A stretch of 64,000 nt of DNA, taken from an uncultured Pseudomonas sp. Its GTDB lineage: Bacteria; Pseudomonadota; Gammaproteobacteria; Pseudomonadales; Pseudomonadaceae. Shown here piece after piece: positions 7,847 through 17,562 of this stretch (the first letter of the stretch is position 1; each line of letters begins with the position of its first letter). The stretch is taken from positions 26,147 to 90,146 of the forward strand of contig NZ_CAMPHV010000019.1 of assembly GCF_946886105.1 (NCBI RefSeq), in the 5' to 3' direction. The translations under genes and the position numbers were made by a program. The notes beneath the pieces are model-generated. The model worked only from the letters and a program-made list of their open reading frames with translations, had not been told where the DNA came from and ran no database searches.

Positions 7847-9154
7847 TCAACCGCGCGAGGCAGTCAGTTTGACCGCGCCACGGCGTTGCCCGTGGCTGCG
7901 AATGCAATTGCGCCCGGCTTCCTTGGCGCCGTACAGCGCCTGGTCGGCGGCCTTGATCACCTGCTCCGGGTTGGTTTGCTCCGCCCCGCGCTCGGCCACG
8001 CCCATGCTCAGGGTCACCGAGACTTGCGCGGCTGTCGAACCGGCACGCCTTTGCCGACCCTGCTTGTCGTTCCGCGGACGGTTCTCCTTGTCGCGCAATT
8101 GCAGGCGATAGGCCTCCACAGCTTGGCGCACGGTCTCCAGATGCGGCAAACATTCGTCCAGGGTCTTACCGGGGAACAGCAGGGTGAACTCCTCGCCGCC
8201 GTAGCGGTAGGCCCTACCGCCACCGCCGATCTTGCGCAACTGATTGGCGACCACCCGCAGCACCTGATCGCCGACATCATGACCATGGCTATCGTTGAAT
8301 TTCTTGAAGTGGTCGACGTCGGCCATGGCGATCACATAGTTGCGCCCCAAGCGCTGCAAGCGCTCGTTCAATGCGCGCCGCCCGGGCAGGCCGGTCAGCT
8401 CGTCGCGAAAGGCCATCTGGTACGCCTCGTGCGCCAGCGCGGCAACCAGAACCAGCATCATCAGGCTGCTCATCACCTGCAACGCATGGGGCAGGACAAA
8501 GGTATTGGGCAACATCCAGAACACGCCGAGCAGCCCGACCAGTTGCGCCGCATGCAACGGCCGCGGCATGCGCAGGTATTGCAGCAGCAACAAGGCTGCG
8601 CCGATAAAAAACACCGGGTACGCCAGCTGCGCCAGGCTCATCCACTCGCCATGCAAAGCGGGCCAATGCACCTGCGCCAACCACTGCGCCAACGCCTCGG
8701 GATAACGCTGCGCCAAGGCCATGGCCACCGCGCTCACAGCCAGCAATACCGCGCCGCGGGCAAGCAGGTCCTGGAGCAGATGGGTGCGTTCCGGCCAGGC
8801 CGCATACAGGCCATAGAGCAGCGGTAACAATAGGCTGCAGAGGTGGAATATCAGCGCCGCATCGCCGCGCAATTGCGCCTTTTGCAGGAAGTGATCGAGT
8901 TGTACATCGAGCAAAAAATAACCGAGGTAAAGGACCAGCAGGAGAAACAGTTCGCGCTGGCGGCCATACACCAGGCAGAAAGCGCCGCCGAGCAATAACA
9001 ACAAGGTCGGCAGAACGTTGAACAAGGACAGGAAAAACTCGCTGAGCGCCGGCTGGGCGGCAGCCAGAAACCCACCGCAGAGCAATAGCAGCGAAGGCAG
9101 AAAATGACTGAGGCGCGCAGCGGCAAGGCGGGACAAAGCGGGCTCCAGGAGCAC
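7847..9154 (-). CDS. Membrane diguanylate cyclase (GGDEF)
   Basis: 435 residues, GTG start with no clear ribosome site, so the start is uncertain. Residues about 15-240 contain 6-8 hydrophobic segments, resembling 7TM-type sensor modules. A GGDEF domain follows at about 248-425: FRDELTGLPGRR, MADVDHFKKFND and YRYGGEEF (GGEEF at 319-323). The signature is intact, so synthesis of c-di-GMP from two GTP is expected. The position of the inhibitory RxxD I-site, just before the signature, is GGGG here, so product feedback of the usual kind is probably absent. An Arg/Lys-rich insert (about 359-372) interrupts the second half of the domain. It sits alone between two acyl-CoA dehydrogenases. Confidence 0.9.
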   Translation of the reverse strand: MLLEPALSRLAAARLSHFLPSLLLLCGGFLAAAQPALSEFFLSLFNVLPTLLLLLGGAFCLVYGRQRELFLLLVLYLGYFLLDVQLDHFLQKAQLRGDAALIFHLCSLLLPLLYGLYAAWPERTHLLQDLLARGAVLLAVSAVAMALAQRYPEALAQWLAQVHWPALHGEWMSLAQLAYPVFFIGAALLLLQYLRMPRPLHAAQLVGLLGVFWMLPNTFVLPHALQVMSSLMMLVLVAALAHEAYQMAFRDELTGLPGRRALNERLQRLGRNYVIAMADVDHFKKFNDSHGHDVGDQVLRVVANQLRKIGGGGRAYRYGGEEFTLLFPGKTLDECLPHLETVRQAVEAYRLQLRDKENRPRNDKQGRQRRAGSTAAQVSVTLSMGVAERGAEQTNPEQVIKAADQALYGAKEAGRNCIRSHGQRRGAVKLTASRG

Positions 9155-9273
9155 AGCGACGATGAACGCAATCGAGCATTCTGCCCCCCAATTGCGTCTT
9201 GTGTATGGATAAGGCTCGCAAATCTACGATTTTTTAGCCTATGCCCGATTACCTGTGCAAGCTGCGGTACCTT

Positions 9274-9349
9274 GTAGCCTGGATACAATCCGAGAAAGGT
9301 TGCGCATGCACCACCGGCCCCGGATTGCGCTTAGGCTTATTCGGGCTAC
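9274..9349. repeat. REP-type palindrome
   Basis: Imperfect inverted pair 'gtagcctggatacaatccg ... cggattgcgcttaggcttattcgggctac', a variant of the REP family found at least eight times in this window. It is in the intergenic space upstream of the GGDEF gene. Confidence 0.75.
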
Positions 9350-9403
9350 GGGCTTTGCTTGTGCGCTAACGGCATTCGCCGCAGGGACGCAGCATGCAAG
9401 CCC

Positions 9404-9441
9404 TAATAAAAAAACCGCTGCTTTTAAGGGCAGCGGTTTTT
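9404..9441 (-). terminator. Terminator of acyl-CoA dehydrogenase 3
   Basis: An 11-bp perfect stem, AAAACCGCTGC / GCAGCGGTTTT, with an 8-base loop, followed by TTTTTTTATT on the minus strand. It is 23 bp after the stop at 9464. Confidence 0.85.
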
Positions 9442-9463
9442 GTGCAGCGATAACGCCGGGAAC

Positions 9464-11269
9464 TTAGTAACCCAGGGCGAAATCTTCTTCGTCCATGTCC
9501 ATCAGGTTACCGGCACCGGACAGCATGGCTTCCACATGGGCGCGGGTACGCGGCAGGATACGTGCGAAGTAGAAACGCGCGGTCTGCAGCTTGGCCTTGT
9601 AGAAGGCCTCGTCTTCGGTACCGGCAGCGAGCTTCTCGGCAGCCAGGCGTGCCATGTCGGCCCAGAAGTAGGCCAGGCAGACATAACCGGAATACATCAG
9701 GTAATCCACCGAAGCGGCACCGACTTCTTCGCGGTCCTTCATCGCCGCCATGCCGATCTTCATGGTCAGTTCGCCCCACTCCTTGTTCAGCTTGGCCAGC
9801 GGCTCGATCAGTCCTTTAACCGACTCGTTGCCTTCGTTGGCCTGGCAGAACTTGTGCACGATCTTGGTGAAGCCTTTCAGCGCTTCGCCTTGGGTCTGCA
9901 GGACTTTACGACCGAGCAGGTCGAGTGCCTGGATACCGGTGGTGCCTTCGTACAGCATGGAGATACGGCTGTCGCGAACGTTCTGCTCCATGCCCCACTC
10001 GGCGATAAAGCCGTGGCCGCCATAGATCTGGATGCCGTGGTTGGCCGCTTCGAAGCCGACTTCGGTCATAAAGGCTTTGGCGATCGGCGTGAGGAAAGCC
10101 AGCAGCGCGTCTGCCTGCTTCTTCTCGGCTTCGTCCTGGCTGTACTTGACGATGTCGACCTGCTTGGCGGTGAAGTACACCATCGCGCGGTTGCCTTCGG
10201 CAAAGGCCTTCATGGTCAGCAGCATGCGGCGCACGTCCGGATGCACGATGATCGGGTCTGCGGCTTTTTCCGGCGCTTTCGGGCCAGTCAAAGAACGCAT
10301 CTGCAGGCGCTCGCGAGCGTACTTCAGGCCGCCCTGGAAGCCGGCTTCGGCGTGAGCCAGACCTTGCAGTGCGGTACCCAGACGCGCGGTGTTCATGAAG
10401 GTGAACATGCAGTTCAGACCTTTGTTCGCCGGGCCGATCAGATAACCGGTGGCCGCGTCGAAGTTCATCACGCAGGTGGCGTTACCGTGGATACCCATCT
10501 TGTGCTCGATCGAGCCACAGGACACCGCGTTACGCTCGCCCGCGCCGCCTTCGGCGTTCGGCAGGAACTTGGGCACGATGAACAGCGAGATGCCTTTGGT
10601 GCCGGCCGGTGCATCGGGCAGGCGCGCCAGAACGATGTGGACGATGTTATCGGCCATGTCGTGTTCACCGGCGGAGATGAAGATCTTGGTGCCGGAAACC
10701 TTGTAGCTGCCGTCGGCCTGCGGTTCGGCCTTGGTGCGCAGCATGCCCAGGTCGGTGCCGCAATGCGGCTCGGTCAGGCACATGGTGCCGGTCCACTCGC
10801 CGGAAACCAGCTTGGTCAGATAAGCATGCTTCTGCTCGTCGGTACCGTGCTCGGAGATGGTGTTCATCGCACCGTGGGACAGGCCGGGGTACATACCCCA
10901 GGACCAGTTGGCGGTGCCGACCATTTCGCTGATCGCCAGGCCCAGGGACTCGGGCAGCCCCTGACCGCCGTGGTCGACGTTGTGCGCCAGGCTCGGCCAG
11001 CCGCCTTCGACGAATTGCTTGTAGGCTTCTTTGAAGCCAGTCGGGGTTTTAACGCCGGATTCGCTCCAGGTGCAACCTTCGGTGTCACCTACACGATTCA
11101 GCGGGGACAGTACCTGCTCACAGAACTTGGCGCCTTCTTCGAGGATGGCGTCGACCATGTCCGGAGTAGCGTCCTGGCAGCCAGGCAGGCTCTGATAATG
11201 CGCTTCGTAGCCGAGCAGTTCGTCGCGAACGAAGCGAATATCACGCAAGGGGGCCTTGTAATCAGGCAT
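9464..11269 (-). CDS. Large acyl-CoA dehydrogenase, paralogue 3
   Basis: 601 residues starting [19 protein letters not shown], with AGAGG upstream. Domains are as in the other two copies. [19 protein letters not shown] and [20 protein letters not shown] mark the core. The catalytic-base motif reads [17 protein letters not shown], with Thr where the other copies have Asn. Acidic C-terminus [12 protein letters not shown]. It should oxidise acyl-CoA esters with electron transfer to ETF, but the chain-length preference of the three copies is not visible. It has its own promoter region (11270-11425) and terminator, so it is probably expressed separately from the pair at 3988-7734. Confidence 0.9.
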   Translation of the reverse strand: MPDYKAPLRDIRFVRDELLGYEAHYQSLPGCQDATPDMVDAILEEGAKFCEQVLSPLNRVGDTEGCTWSESGVKTPTGFKEAYKQFVEGGWPSLAHNVDHGGQGLPESLGLAISEMVGTANWSWGMYPGLSHGAMNTISEHGTDEQKHAYLTKLVSGEWTGTMCLTEPHCGTDLGMLRTKAEPQADGSYKVSGTKIFISAGEHDMADNIVHIVLARLPDAPAGTKGISLFIVPKFLPNAEGGAGERNAVSCGSIEHKMGIHGNATCVMNFDAATGYLIGPANKGLNCMFTFMNTARLGTALQGLAHAEAGFQGGLKYARERLQMRSLTGPKAPEKAADPIIVHPDVRRMLLTMKAFAEGNRAMVYFTAKQVDIVKYSQDEAEKKQADALLAFLTPIAKAFMTEVGFEAANHGIQIYGGHGFIAEWGMEQNVRDSRISMLYEGTTGIQALDLLGRKVLQTQGEALKGFTKIVHKFCQANEGNESVKGLIEPLAKLNKEWGELTMKIGMAAMKDREEVGAASVDYLMYSGYVCLAYFWADMARLAAEKLAAGTEDEAFYKAKLQTARFYFARILPRTRAHVEAMLSGAGNLMDMDEEDFALGY

Positions 11270-11425
11270 AGCGGTTAACCTCTGCGGTGGATTCTAAAGT
11301 GTAGGTGACCGGAACGGTCGCACTGGGTTCGATGCCGATTTTGCAGTCTTTGCACTCGAACAATCAAACAGGCGTTTGAAACATACGTTTACGCCCATCC
11401 CTTGTCAAGCATCGGCAAAGGTTCG

Positions 11426-12151
11426 TTATGCGCGTAGATCGATCAACGGCCCCGTCGAATCGGCACCACCCAGGCGCCGATACAGTTCCAGACTAGGCAA
11501 TGCCGATGCCGCCTGCTCGGCTGCCGACGGGTTTTCCACCGACAGCTCGTCCTGCGCGGTTTCTTCCGCGCGCTGCGGGCGGTTTTCGGCGGTCTCGCTG
11601 CGCTGCTGCTCGGCAAGCTCAGCCCGGGCCTGGGTCATCTGTGCCTGGGCTTGAGCCGCGACACGGAGATCCTGGGCCGAGGGCTCGGCAGGCGCCAAGG
11701 CCGCACGCAGTACGATTTCCATTTTCCTCAGCGTGGCTTCGGGGTCGTTCGGCACAGCACTGACATCGATGCTGACCTCGCCGCCTACGGCATAGCGCTT
11801 GCCGTCCGGGCCACGGGTGAAGGTGTAGGTGGGCGCCCCCGCATAGACCCCGCCGACGGCGGCATGGGCCTGCTCATGGGTGCGCACTTCGGCATCGCGA
11901 CTGACCAGCTCAGCGATTTCGAGCTGTTCCAGGCGCTGTTGCTGTGGGCTTTCTTGGGGGGTTTGGCCGTTAGCGGCGGAGGTTTCATCCGCCTCGGCGC
12001 GCTGCTCGTCGCTCGGCGCGGCTGCCGACGCGGTGGGTACCCGAGCCGAGCGGGAGGTGACGGGATCGGCAGAAACATCGGGTGTAGCCGGACGGGCCGG
12101 CAGTGAGGACGCTGCAGGCGCAAGGTACATCGCTGCGCCGCCAATCTGCAT
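11426..12151 (-). CDS. SprA-related putative metalloprotease
   Basis: 241 residues. The central part [28 protein letters not shown] contains an HExxH zinc-protease motif (HEQAH), followed by [12 protein letters not shown]. This is the hallmark block of the SprA-related (putative metalloprotease) family. The N-terminal ~90 residues are low-complexity Ala/Ser/Pro/Gln and the C-terminal part is an Ala/Gln/Glu-rich helix. No signal peptide is seen. Members are common in Pseudomonas beside the bio operon (from memory). Activity is predicted only from the motif. Confidence 0.75.
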   Translation of the reverse strand: MQIGGAAMYLAPAASSLPARPATPDVSADPVTSRSARVPTASAAAPSDEQRAEADETSAANGQTPQESPQQQRLEQLEIAELVSRDAEVRTHEQAHAAVGGVYAGAPTYTFTRGPDGKRYAVGGEVSIDVSAVPNDPEATLRKMEIVLRAALAPAEPSAQDLRVAAQAQAQMTQARAELAEQQRSETAENRPQRAEETAQDELSVENPSAAEQAASALPSLELYRRLGGADSTGPLIDLRA

Positions 12152-12228
12152 ATAAGCGTTCCTCGCCTCGAGCCTCCGGGCCGCTTCCGGAGTTGTTACA
12201 AAATTTAATCAGGCCCGCGACAAACCAC

Positions 12229-12528
12229 TCAAGCGCTGGTGTCGATCAACGTCCCCAGCACCTCGTCGGCGGTTTTCACCACCTTGGCGCCCGCCTCGGC
12301 CTCGTTCTGCCCTTGCCGTAACGCCACCAGGCTCTCGGCCAGATCGGGCCTGCTCTGCTCGGCCGAACTGGGCGTCGGATTGACCTGATTGGCCGGCAGT
12401 GTCGAAGTCGGCTGCGGCAAGGGGGTCGCCGCATTGCTGGCAATATCGGCCGCGGCCTGATCGACCCGGCGCTGTCCGGACTGGATGGCGCCGATGCCGG
12501 CATTGAAAGCATTACCGGAGATTTCCAT
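12229..12528 (-). CDS. Small FlgC/rod-protein-like protein
   Basis: 99 residues from MEISGNAFNAGIGAIQSG, chosen over the longer frame because of a GGGAGC ribosome site and because the homology starts here. The N-terminus NAFNAGIGAIQSGQRRVDQAAADIASNA resembles the N-terminal helix of flagellar rod and hook proteins (GIxAxQxRVDxAAxDIAN type). The C-terminus LAESLVALRQGQNEAEAGAKVVKTADEVLGTLIDT resembles the matching C-terminal coiled coil. The whole central domain of FlgC is replaced by about 35 Pro/Thr/Gln-rich residues. No other flagellar gene is nearby. Possibly an axial-like accessory or an unrelated export substrate. Confidence 0.6.
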   Translation of the reverse strand: MEISGNAFNAGIGAIQSGQRRVDQAAADIASNAATPLPQPTSTLPANQVNPTPSSAEQSRPDLAESLVALRQGQNEAEAGAKVVKTADEVLGTLIDTSA

Positions 12529-12700
12529 ACCTAAGCTCCCGCTCATTGGCAGAACCGTATCTGTATTCATTGAAGCAGAGATTGCTCGAAAAATGTACAG
12601 GCAAAAGGCTATGGCGAAAATCCTGCTTATAGCCTGGAGATCGGCATATGCCGCCGATACGATCCGGGGAAATTGCATTGGCCACGCCGACCGACGCGCC

Positions 12701-13390
12701 TTATATGCCCGGATCGAGCAGCCCCAGATCGAGATAACCGGCCACCGCCGCGGGCGTGGCTTCGGCCAGGCGCGGCAGATAGCCCAGGCAAGGCGCCGGC
12801 AGACGCTCGGCGAGGGTCGCCAGGTTGTCTTCGAGGCGGGACGTCTGCGGGTCGACCAGATTGGCCACCCAGCCCGCCAATACCAGGCCGTCGCGCGCGA
12901 TCGCCTCGGCCGTCAGCAGCGCCTGATTGATGCAGCCCAGACGCACACCGACCACCAGGATCACCGGCAAATTCAGCGCGATCGGCAGATCGGCCAGCGT
13001 CGCCCGCCCCGCCAACGGCACCCGCCAACCGCCGGCGCCCTCGACCAGGGTGAAGTCCGCTCGCTTATCCAGAATCGCCCGCACCGGGCCATGCAACGCC
13101 TCCACATCCAGCACCACACCGGCTTCGCGGGCCGCCAGATGCGGGGCGATGGCCGGCTCGAAGGCCAGCGGATTGACCTCTTCGTAGCGTAGCGCCAGGG
13201 TGCACTCGCCGAGCAGGGCCAGGGCATCCTCGTTACGCAAACCCTCGGCGCTACGCTGACAGCCCGAGGCCACCGGCTTGGCCGCGGCGGTGGACAGCCC
13301 GGCCATGCGCGCTGCGTGCAGCAGGCCGGCGGCGACCGTGGTCTTGCCGATTTCAGTATCGGTGCCGGTGACGAAATAGGCTCGAGTCAT
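12701..13390 (-). CDS. bioD: ATP-dependent dethiobiotin synthetase
   Basis: 229 residues starting MTRAYFVTGTDTEIGKTT, with AGGAGAGG upstream; the longer open frame to 13555 is rejected. It closes the ureido ring of dethiobiotin from 7,8-diaminopelargonate, CO2 and ATP. The P-loop GTDTEIGKTT is complete, followed by KPVASGCQRS and VEGAGGWRVPL, the family's ATP and substrate loops. It is the last gene of the bioBFHCD run and is 82 bp after bioC. Confidence 0.95.
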   Translation of the reverse strand: MTRAYFVTGTDTEIGKTTVAAGLLHAARMAGLSTAAAKPVASGCQRSAEGLRNEDALALLGECTLALRYEEVNPLAFEPAIAPHLAAREAGVVLDVEALHGPVRAILDKRADFTLVEGAGGWRVPLAGRATLADLPIALNLPVILVVGVRLGCINQALLTAEAIARDGLVLAGWVANLVDPQTSRLEDNLATLAERLPAPCLGYLPRLAEATPAAVAGYLDLGLLDPGI

Positions 13391-13472
13391 AGCAACCTCT
13401 CCTGCTCGGCTGGTCTTGCCGGCTCTCCAGCAACAATCAGGGTATCGGTACAGGTGACGGAACAGGTCGCGG

Positions 13473-14282
13473 TCATGCTTGGCGCTCCTTGTGCAGTACG
13501 CCGTACACCACTTGATAAGTCGCCGGCAGCCCTTGCGGTTGGCGAAACTGCTCATACGCGGCGAGCAGCGCGAGCATGCGCGCGCGCCCGGTCAAACCGC
13601 CTGGCCGGCCGGGGTTGAGGTTGTGCGCGCCCAGGGCTTTGAGTTCATGGGTGAGGCTGCGCACATCCGGGTAATGCAGCACCTGCGGGCGGCTTTGCAG
13701 GCTCAGTACCTGCAATCCGCTGGCGGCGCAAAGCCCTTGGTAGTCCTCGAAGCGACGGAAGCGGTTGACGTGGACGAAGCCGTCCACCGCTTGCCAGCTG
13801 TCGCGCAACTCCCGCAGCGTGCCGACGCACAGACTGCTGAAGGCCAATACGCCGCCCGGCCGCAGCACCCGCCGAGCCTCACGCAATACCGCGGCGAAAT
13901 CCCCGCACCATTGCAGTGCCAGGCTGGAGAACAGCAGATCGCAGGACTCGTCGCCCAGCGGCAGGCGCTCGGCGTCGCCGGCGACGAAGTGCCGCGCGCC
14001 CGCCAACGGCCGCGCATGACGCAACATGCCTTCGGCGATATCCACGGCGACGCCTTCGGCGCCTGGGAAGCGCTCGCCGAGGGTGCGACTGAAATAGCCG
14101 GTGCCGCAGCCCAGGTCCAGCCAGCGAGCAGGGCTGCTCGACTCAGGTAACCGCGCCAACAGCTCATGACCCACCGCCCGCTGCAGCGCGGCGACGCTGT
14201 CGTAGCTCTCGGCGGCGCGGGAAAAGGAAGCGGCCACCTGATGTTTATCCGGCAGGCCGCCAGGCTGGTAGGTTTCGCTCAT
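13473..14282 (-). CDS. bioC: Malonyl-ACP O-methyltransferase
   Basis: 269 residues from MSETYQPGG. It methylates malonyl-ACP with SAM to start the disguised pimelate pathway. SAM motif I is [14 protein letters not shown], then [10 protein letters not shown] and AGDAERLPL, with [10 protein letters not shown] after. N-terminal [22 protein letters not shown] is the usual BioC opening. It lies downstream of bioH but is separated from it by a 78-bp spacer holding a perfect palindrome (14297-14355). Confidence 0.95.
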   Translation of the reverse strand: MSETYQPGGLPDKHQVAASFSRAAESYDSVAALQRAVGHELLARLPESSSPARWLDLGCGTGYFSRTLGERFPGAEGVAVDIAEGMLRHARPLAGARHFVAGDAERLPLGDESCDLLFSSLALQWCGDFAAVLREARRVLRPGGVLAFSSLCVGTLRELRDSWQAVDGFVHVNRFRRFEDYQGLCAASGLQVLSLQSRPQVLHYPDVRSLTHELKALGAHNLNPGRPGGLTGRARMLALLAAYEQFRQPQGLPATYQVVYGVLHKERQA

Positions 14283-14296
14283 TGGTTGGCCTTGAC

Positions 14297-14355
14297 GTAG
14301 GGTGCGCCGTGCGCACCATTGATCCGCCACCATTGGTGCGCACGGCGCACCCTAC
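14297..14355. repeat. Palindromic repeat inside the bio operon
   Basis: Arms GTAGGGTGCGCCGTGCGCACC and its exact reverse complement flank a short spacer. A related 'gtagggtgcgcc' arm occurs at about 42341. It separates bioH from bioC and would form a strong hairpin in the mRNA, possibly modulating stability of the operon transcript. Confidence 0.8.
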
Positions 14356-14360
14356 GGAGA

Positions 14361-15092
14361 TCAATCATCACCGACCTCGTGCAGAAATGCCTGAATCGCC
14401 GCGGCCAGCTCGTGGGGACGTTCCAGGGCGAAGGCATGGCTGGCGCTGTCGAGCAGACCGATTTCGACATCCGGCAGCAATGCCAGCAGGGCCTGCGCAG
14501 CTCCGCCAGGCACCAGGGCATCCAGACCGGCGAACAAATGCAGTTGCGGGCCGACGAAGGCCTGCACGGCCGCACGGGTATCCAAAGCAGCCAACAGATC
14601 CAGCCCGGCCAACAGCTGCGCCGGCGCAATGGCCGGCGCGGCCGCCTGCAACTGCCGCGACAGACCGCGCGGGTCGGCGGCGCCCTGGGCACAGAGCAAG
14701 GCGAAGCGCTTCAGAGTAGCGCGCGCATCGTCTGCGCAGCCCTGGCGAAAGGCGGTGAATGTCTCTGCGGCCATGGCGCTAGGCCAATCCGCGTCGGCGA
14801 CGAAGCGCAGGTTGCTGGCCAAGGTCAACAAGCCGGGGCAGCGCTCACCACGGCGCGCGGCCAGTTCGGCGGCGAGCATGCCGCCCAAGGACCAGCCGCC
14901 GAGCCAGGCGTCTTGCGCAAGGTTGTCGTCCAACTCGTCGAGCCAGTCGGCGGGGTCGCTGGAATCGAGCAATGGCAGCGGCTCGATCTCGACATGCAAA
15001 CGCGGATCGAGGCCACGCAAGGCGGCCGCCAAGGGCTCGAGCGGCGCCGTACCCAGGCCCCAACCGGGCAATAGAATCAGCCGATCACGCAT
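14361..15092 (-). CDS. bioH: Pimeloyl-ACP methyl ester carboxylesterase
   Basis: 243 residues from [12 protein letters not shown]; a second ATG three codons earlier (15101) has a closer GAGGCGG and cannot be excluded. Alpha/beta hydrolase that hydrolyses the methyl ester of pimeloyl-ACP. Nucleophile elbow GGWSLGG with Ser68, Asp in [10 protein letters not shown] and His in [11 protein letters not shown] give the triad. The start overlaps the end of bioF by 8 bases (or 17), so translation is coupled. Confidence 0.93.
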   Translation of the reverse strand: MRDRLILLPGWGLGTAPLEPLAAALRGLDPRLHVEIEPLPLLDSSDPADWLDELDDNLAQDAWLGGWSLGGMLAAELAARRGERCPGLLTLASNLRFVADADWPSAMAAETFTAFRQGCADDARATLKRFALLCAQGAADPRGLSRQLQAAAPAIAPAQLLAGLDLLAALDTRAAVQAFVGPQLHLFAGLDALVPGGAAQALLALLPDVEIGLLDSASHAFALERPHELAAAIQAFLHEVGDD

Positions 15093-16266
15093 TGGCGGCA
15101 TCCGCCTCGGGCAGCAGCGCCCAGCACTCGGCCAGGGCCTCGAGCAGCAACTCCAACTGCGCCAGGCTATGGGCCGCCGACAGCGTCACCCGCAGGCGCG
15201 CGCTACCGGCCGGCACGGTTGGCGGGCGAATCGCGGTGACCAGCAAACCGCGCTCACGCAGCAACTGCGACAACTGCAACGCGCGGGCGCTGTCGCCGAC
15301 CAGGATCGGCTGGATCGGCGTGGCGCTGTCCATCAATTGCAGGCCGATCGCCTGGGCGCCTGCGCGGAAGCGCTTGATCAGGTCATCCAGGTGCTCGCGG
15401 CGCCAGTGTTCGCTGCGCAGCAGCTCCAGGCTCTTCAAGGTGGCGCAGGCCAGCGCCGGCGGCTGGCTGGTGGTGTAGATATAGGGCCGGGCGAATTGCA
15501 CCAGGGTTTCGATCAGCTCCTCGCTGCCGGCGACAAAGGCGCCGGCCGTGCCGAAAGCCTTGCCGAGGGTGCCGACCAACACCTGCACGTTGTCCACGCC
15601 CAGGCCGAAATGCTCGACGATGCCGCCGCCGGTGGCGCCGAGCGGGCCGAAGCCATGGGCGTCGTCGACCATCACCCAGGCGCCGGCCTTACGCGCTTCG
15701 GCGCACAGCGCCGGCAAGTCGGCCAGGTCGCCGTCCATGCTGAACACGCCGTCGCTCACCACCAGGGTATCGCCGTCTGCCTTGGCCAGGCGGTTGGCCA
15801 GACTGGCCGCGTCGTTGTGCAGATAACGCGAGAAGCGCGCCCCGGAAAGCAGGCCGGCATCCAACAGCGAGGCATGGTTGAGGCGGTCTTCCAGCACCGT
15901 ATCGCCCTGGCCGACCAGCGCGGTGACCGCGCCCAGGTTGGCCATATAGCCGGTGGAGAACAGCAGCGCCCGCGGCCGTCCAGTGAATTCGGCCAGGGCC
16001 TCTTCCAATTCGTGATGCGGGGTGCTGTGGCCGATCACCAGATGGGAGGCGCCGCCGCCGACGCCCCATTTCTCTGCGCCGGCGCGCCAGGCCTCGATCA
16101 CCTGAGGGTGATTGGCCAAACCGAGGTAATCGTTGGAACAGAAGGCCAGCAGTTCTCGGCCGTCGACCTTGACCAGTGGCCCTTGCGGCGATTCGAGCAA
16201 AGGGCGTTGGCGATAGAGGTTGGCGGTGCGGCGCTCGGCGAGGCGTGAGGCGAGATCGAAGGGCAT
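15085..16266 (-). CDS. bioF: 8-amino-7-oxononanoate synthase
   Basis: 393 residues from [13 protein letters not shown], with GGAGC upstream. PLP enzyme condensing pimeloyl-ACP with L-alanine. [15 protein letters not shown], the [13 protein letters not shown] block, [13 protein letters not shown] (Asp binding the PLP ring nitrogen) and [12 protein letters not shown] (Schiff-base Lys236) are all present. Second gene of the biotin operon. Between it and bioB there is an inverted repeat (16269-16341) but no terminator. Confidence 0.96.
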   Translation of the reverse strand: MPFDLASRLAERRTANLYRQRPLLESPQGPLVKVDGRELLAFCSNDYLGLANHPQVIEAWRAGAEKWGVGGGASHLVIGHSTPHHELEEALAEFTGRPRALLFSTGYMANLGAVTALVGQGDTVLEDRLNHASLLDAGLLSGARFSRYLHNDAASLANRLAKADGDTLVVSDGVFSMDGDLADLPALCAEARKAGAWVMVDDAHGFGPLGATGGGIVEHFGLGVDNVQVLVGTLGKAFGTAGAFVAGSEELIETLVQFARPYIYTTSQPPALACATLKSLELLRSEHWRREHLDDLIKRFRAGAQAIGLQLMDSATPIQPILVGDSARALQLSQLLRERGLLVTAIRPPTVPAGSARLRVTLSAAHSLAQLELLLEALAECWALLPEADAANA

Positions 16267-16268
16267 CA

Positions 16269-16341
16269 AAAGCTCCAAGCTTCAAGCCGCAAGCTTCAAG
16301 CAGCCTGCGCACTCGGCTTGCGGCTTGAGGCTTGCAGCTTG
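16269..16341. repeat. Inverted 'AAGCTTCAAGCCGCAAGCTT' repeat
   Basis: The 84-bp bioB-bioF spacer is almost filled by an imperfect palindrome, 'agcttcaagccgcaagcttcaag ... cttgcggcttgaggcttgcagctt'. This is a dispersed Pseudomonas intergenic repeat type. It forms a long hairpin in the bio transcript. Confidence 0.7.
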
Positions 16342-16350
16342 TGGCTGCCG

Positions 16351-17406
16351 TCAGACGGCGGCGTTGTAGAACAGCTTGGAGTCGCGCTGTTCGACCAGCG
16401 CCTGTTCGATGGCCGCCTGATGCACTTCGTCGGCATGCTCTTCGCGCTCTTCCGGCTTGATGCCGAGACGGGCGAACAGTTGCATGTCCTTGTTGGCTTG
16501 CGGGTTGGCGGTGGTCAGCAGTTTTTCGCCGTAGAAAATCGAGTTGGCGCCGGCGAGGAAGGCCAGGGCCTGCATCTGCTCGTTCATCTGTTCGCGGCCG
16601 GCGGACAGCCGCACGTGCGACTGCGGCATCATGATCCGCGCCACGGCGAGCATGCGGATGAAGTCGAACGGGTCGACGTCCTGCTCGTCGGCCAGCGGCG
16701 TGCCCTTGACCTTGACCAGCATATTGATCGGCACCGACTCCGGGTGCTCCGGCAGGTTAGCCAGTTGGATCAGCAGACCGGCGCGATCGTCCAGCGACTC
16801 GCCCATGCCGAGAATGCCGCCGGAACAGATCTTCATCCCCGCATCGCGCACGTAGGCCAGGGTTTCCAGGCGCTCGCCATAGGTACGGGTGGTGATGATG
16901 TTGCCGTAGAACTCCGGCGAGGTGTCGAGGTTGTGGTTGTAGTAGTCGAGGCCGGCAGCGGCCAGGGCAGCGGTCTGCTCCTTGTCCAGCTTGCCCAGGG
17001 TCACGCAGGTTTCCAGGCCCATGGCCTTGACCCCTTCGACCATTTTCAGCACGTAGGGCATGTCCTTGGCGGACGGATGCTTCCAGGCCGCGCCCATACA
17101 GAAGCGGGTGGAGCCGATGGCCTTGGCCTCGGCGGCGGCATCCAGCACCTTCTGCACTTCCAGCAGTTTTTCCTTATCCAGACCGGTGTTGTAGTGGCCG
17201 GACTGCGGGCAATACTTGCAATCTTCCGGGCAGGCGCCGGTCTTGATCGACAACAGGGTCGAGACCTGCACGCGGTTGGCGTCGAAATGCGCGCGGTGCA
17301 CGGTTTGCGCCTGGAACAGCAGGTCGTTGAAGGGTTGTTCGAAGAGCGCCTTGACCTCGGCGAGGGTCCAGTCGTGACGTTGGTTGGCGGTGCTGGTGGC
17401 GCCCAT
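16351..17406 (-). CDS. bioB: Biotin synthase
   Basis: 351 residues from [13 protein letters not shown], with AAGGAAAA upstream; the frame is open to 17496 but that part overlaps the promoter. Radical SAM enzyme inserting sulfur into dethiobiotin. CPEDCKYC gives the CxxxCxxC 4Fe-4S site (Cys59, 63, 66). The [27 protein letters not shown] and [10 protein letters not shown] blocks are typical and carry the second-cluster ligands. First gene of bioBFHCD, divergent from comF, with a BirA-type operator over the promoter. Confidence 0.97.
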   Translation of the reverse strand: MGATSTANQRHDWTLAEVKALFEQPFNDLLFQAQTVHRAHFDANRVQVSTLLSIKTGACPEDCKYCPQSGHYNTGLDKEKLLEVQKVLDAAAEAKAIGSTRFCMGAAWKHPSAKDMPYVLKMVEGVKAMGLETCVTLGKLDKEQTAALAAAGLDYYNHNLDTSPEFYGNIITTRTYGERLETLAYVRDAGMKICSGGILGMGESLDDRAGLLIQLANLPEHPESVPINMLVKVKGTPLADEQDVDPFDFIRMLAVARIMMPQSHVRLSAGREQMNEQMQALAFLAGANSIFYGEKLLTTANPQANKDMQLFARLGIKPEEREEHADEVHQAAIEQALVEQRDSKLFYNAAV

Positions 17407-17508
17407 CGGTTTTTCCTTCTGTTCTCGTTCATGGAACCCGGCATAAGCGCGTGCGGGTTTTTTCAGCGGCCTGCTACAGTGGCGCAGGCATGACATGGAT
17501 GTTCGGCA

Positions 17509-17562
17509 TATTTATGGAAGGCTTATGCGCTGTCAACCTGAAAACCCACACCAGGTTTACAA
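17509..17562 (-). promoter_or_regulatory. bioB promoter with candidate BirA operator
   Basis: An inverted pair CTGTCAACC (17530-17538) - 15 bases - GGTTTACAA (17554-17562) matches the BirA box design (TTGTAAACC-spacer-GGTTTACAA) with two mismatches, both in the left arm. On the minus strand that left arm contains a perfect -35 TTGACA (17531-17536). A -10-like TAAATA (17509-17514) follows at 16 bp. Biotinyl-5'-AMP-bound BirA would therefore block bioB transcription. The site lies inside the first codons of comF, so comF may be affected too. Confidence 0.7.

Noticed and set aside
16351..17496. Longer BioB beginning at 17496
   Set aside because: The extra 30 codons overlap the -10 region and the 5' UTR; the ATG at 17406 has a proper ribosome site and the conserved start.
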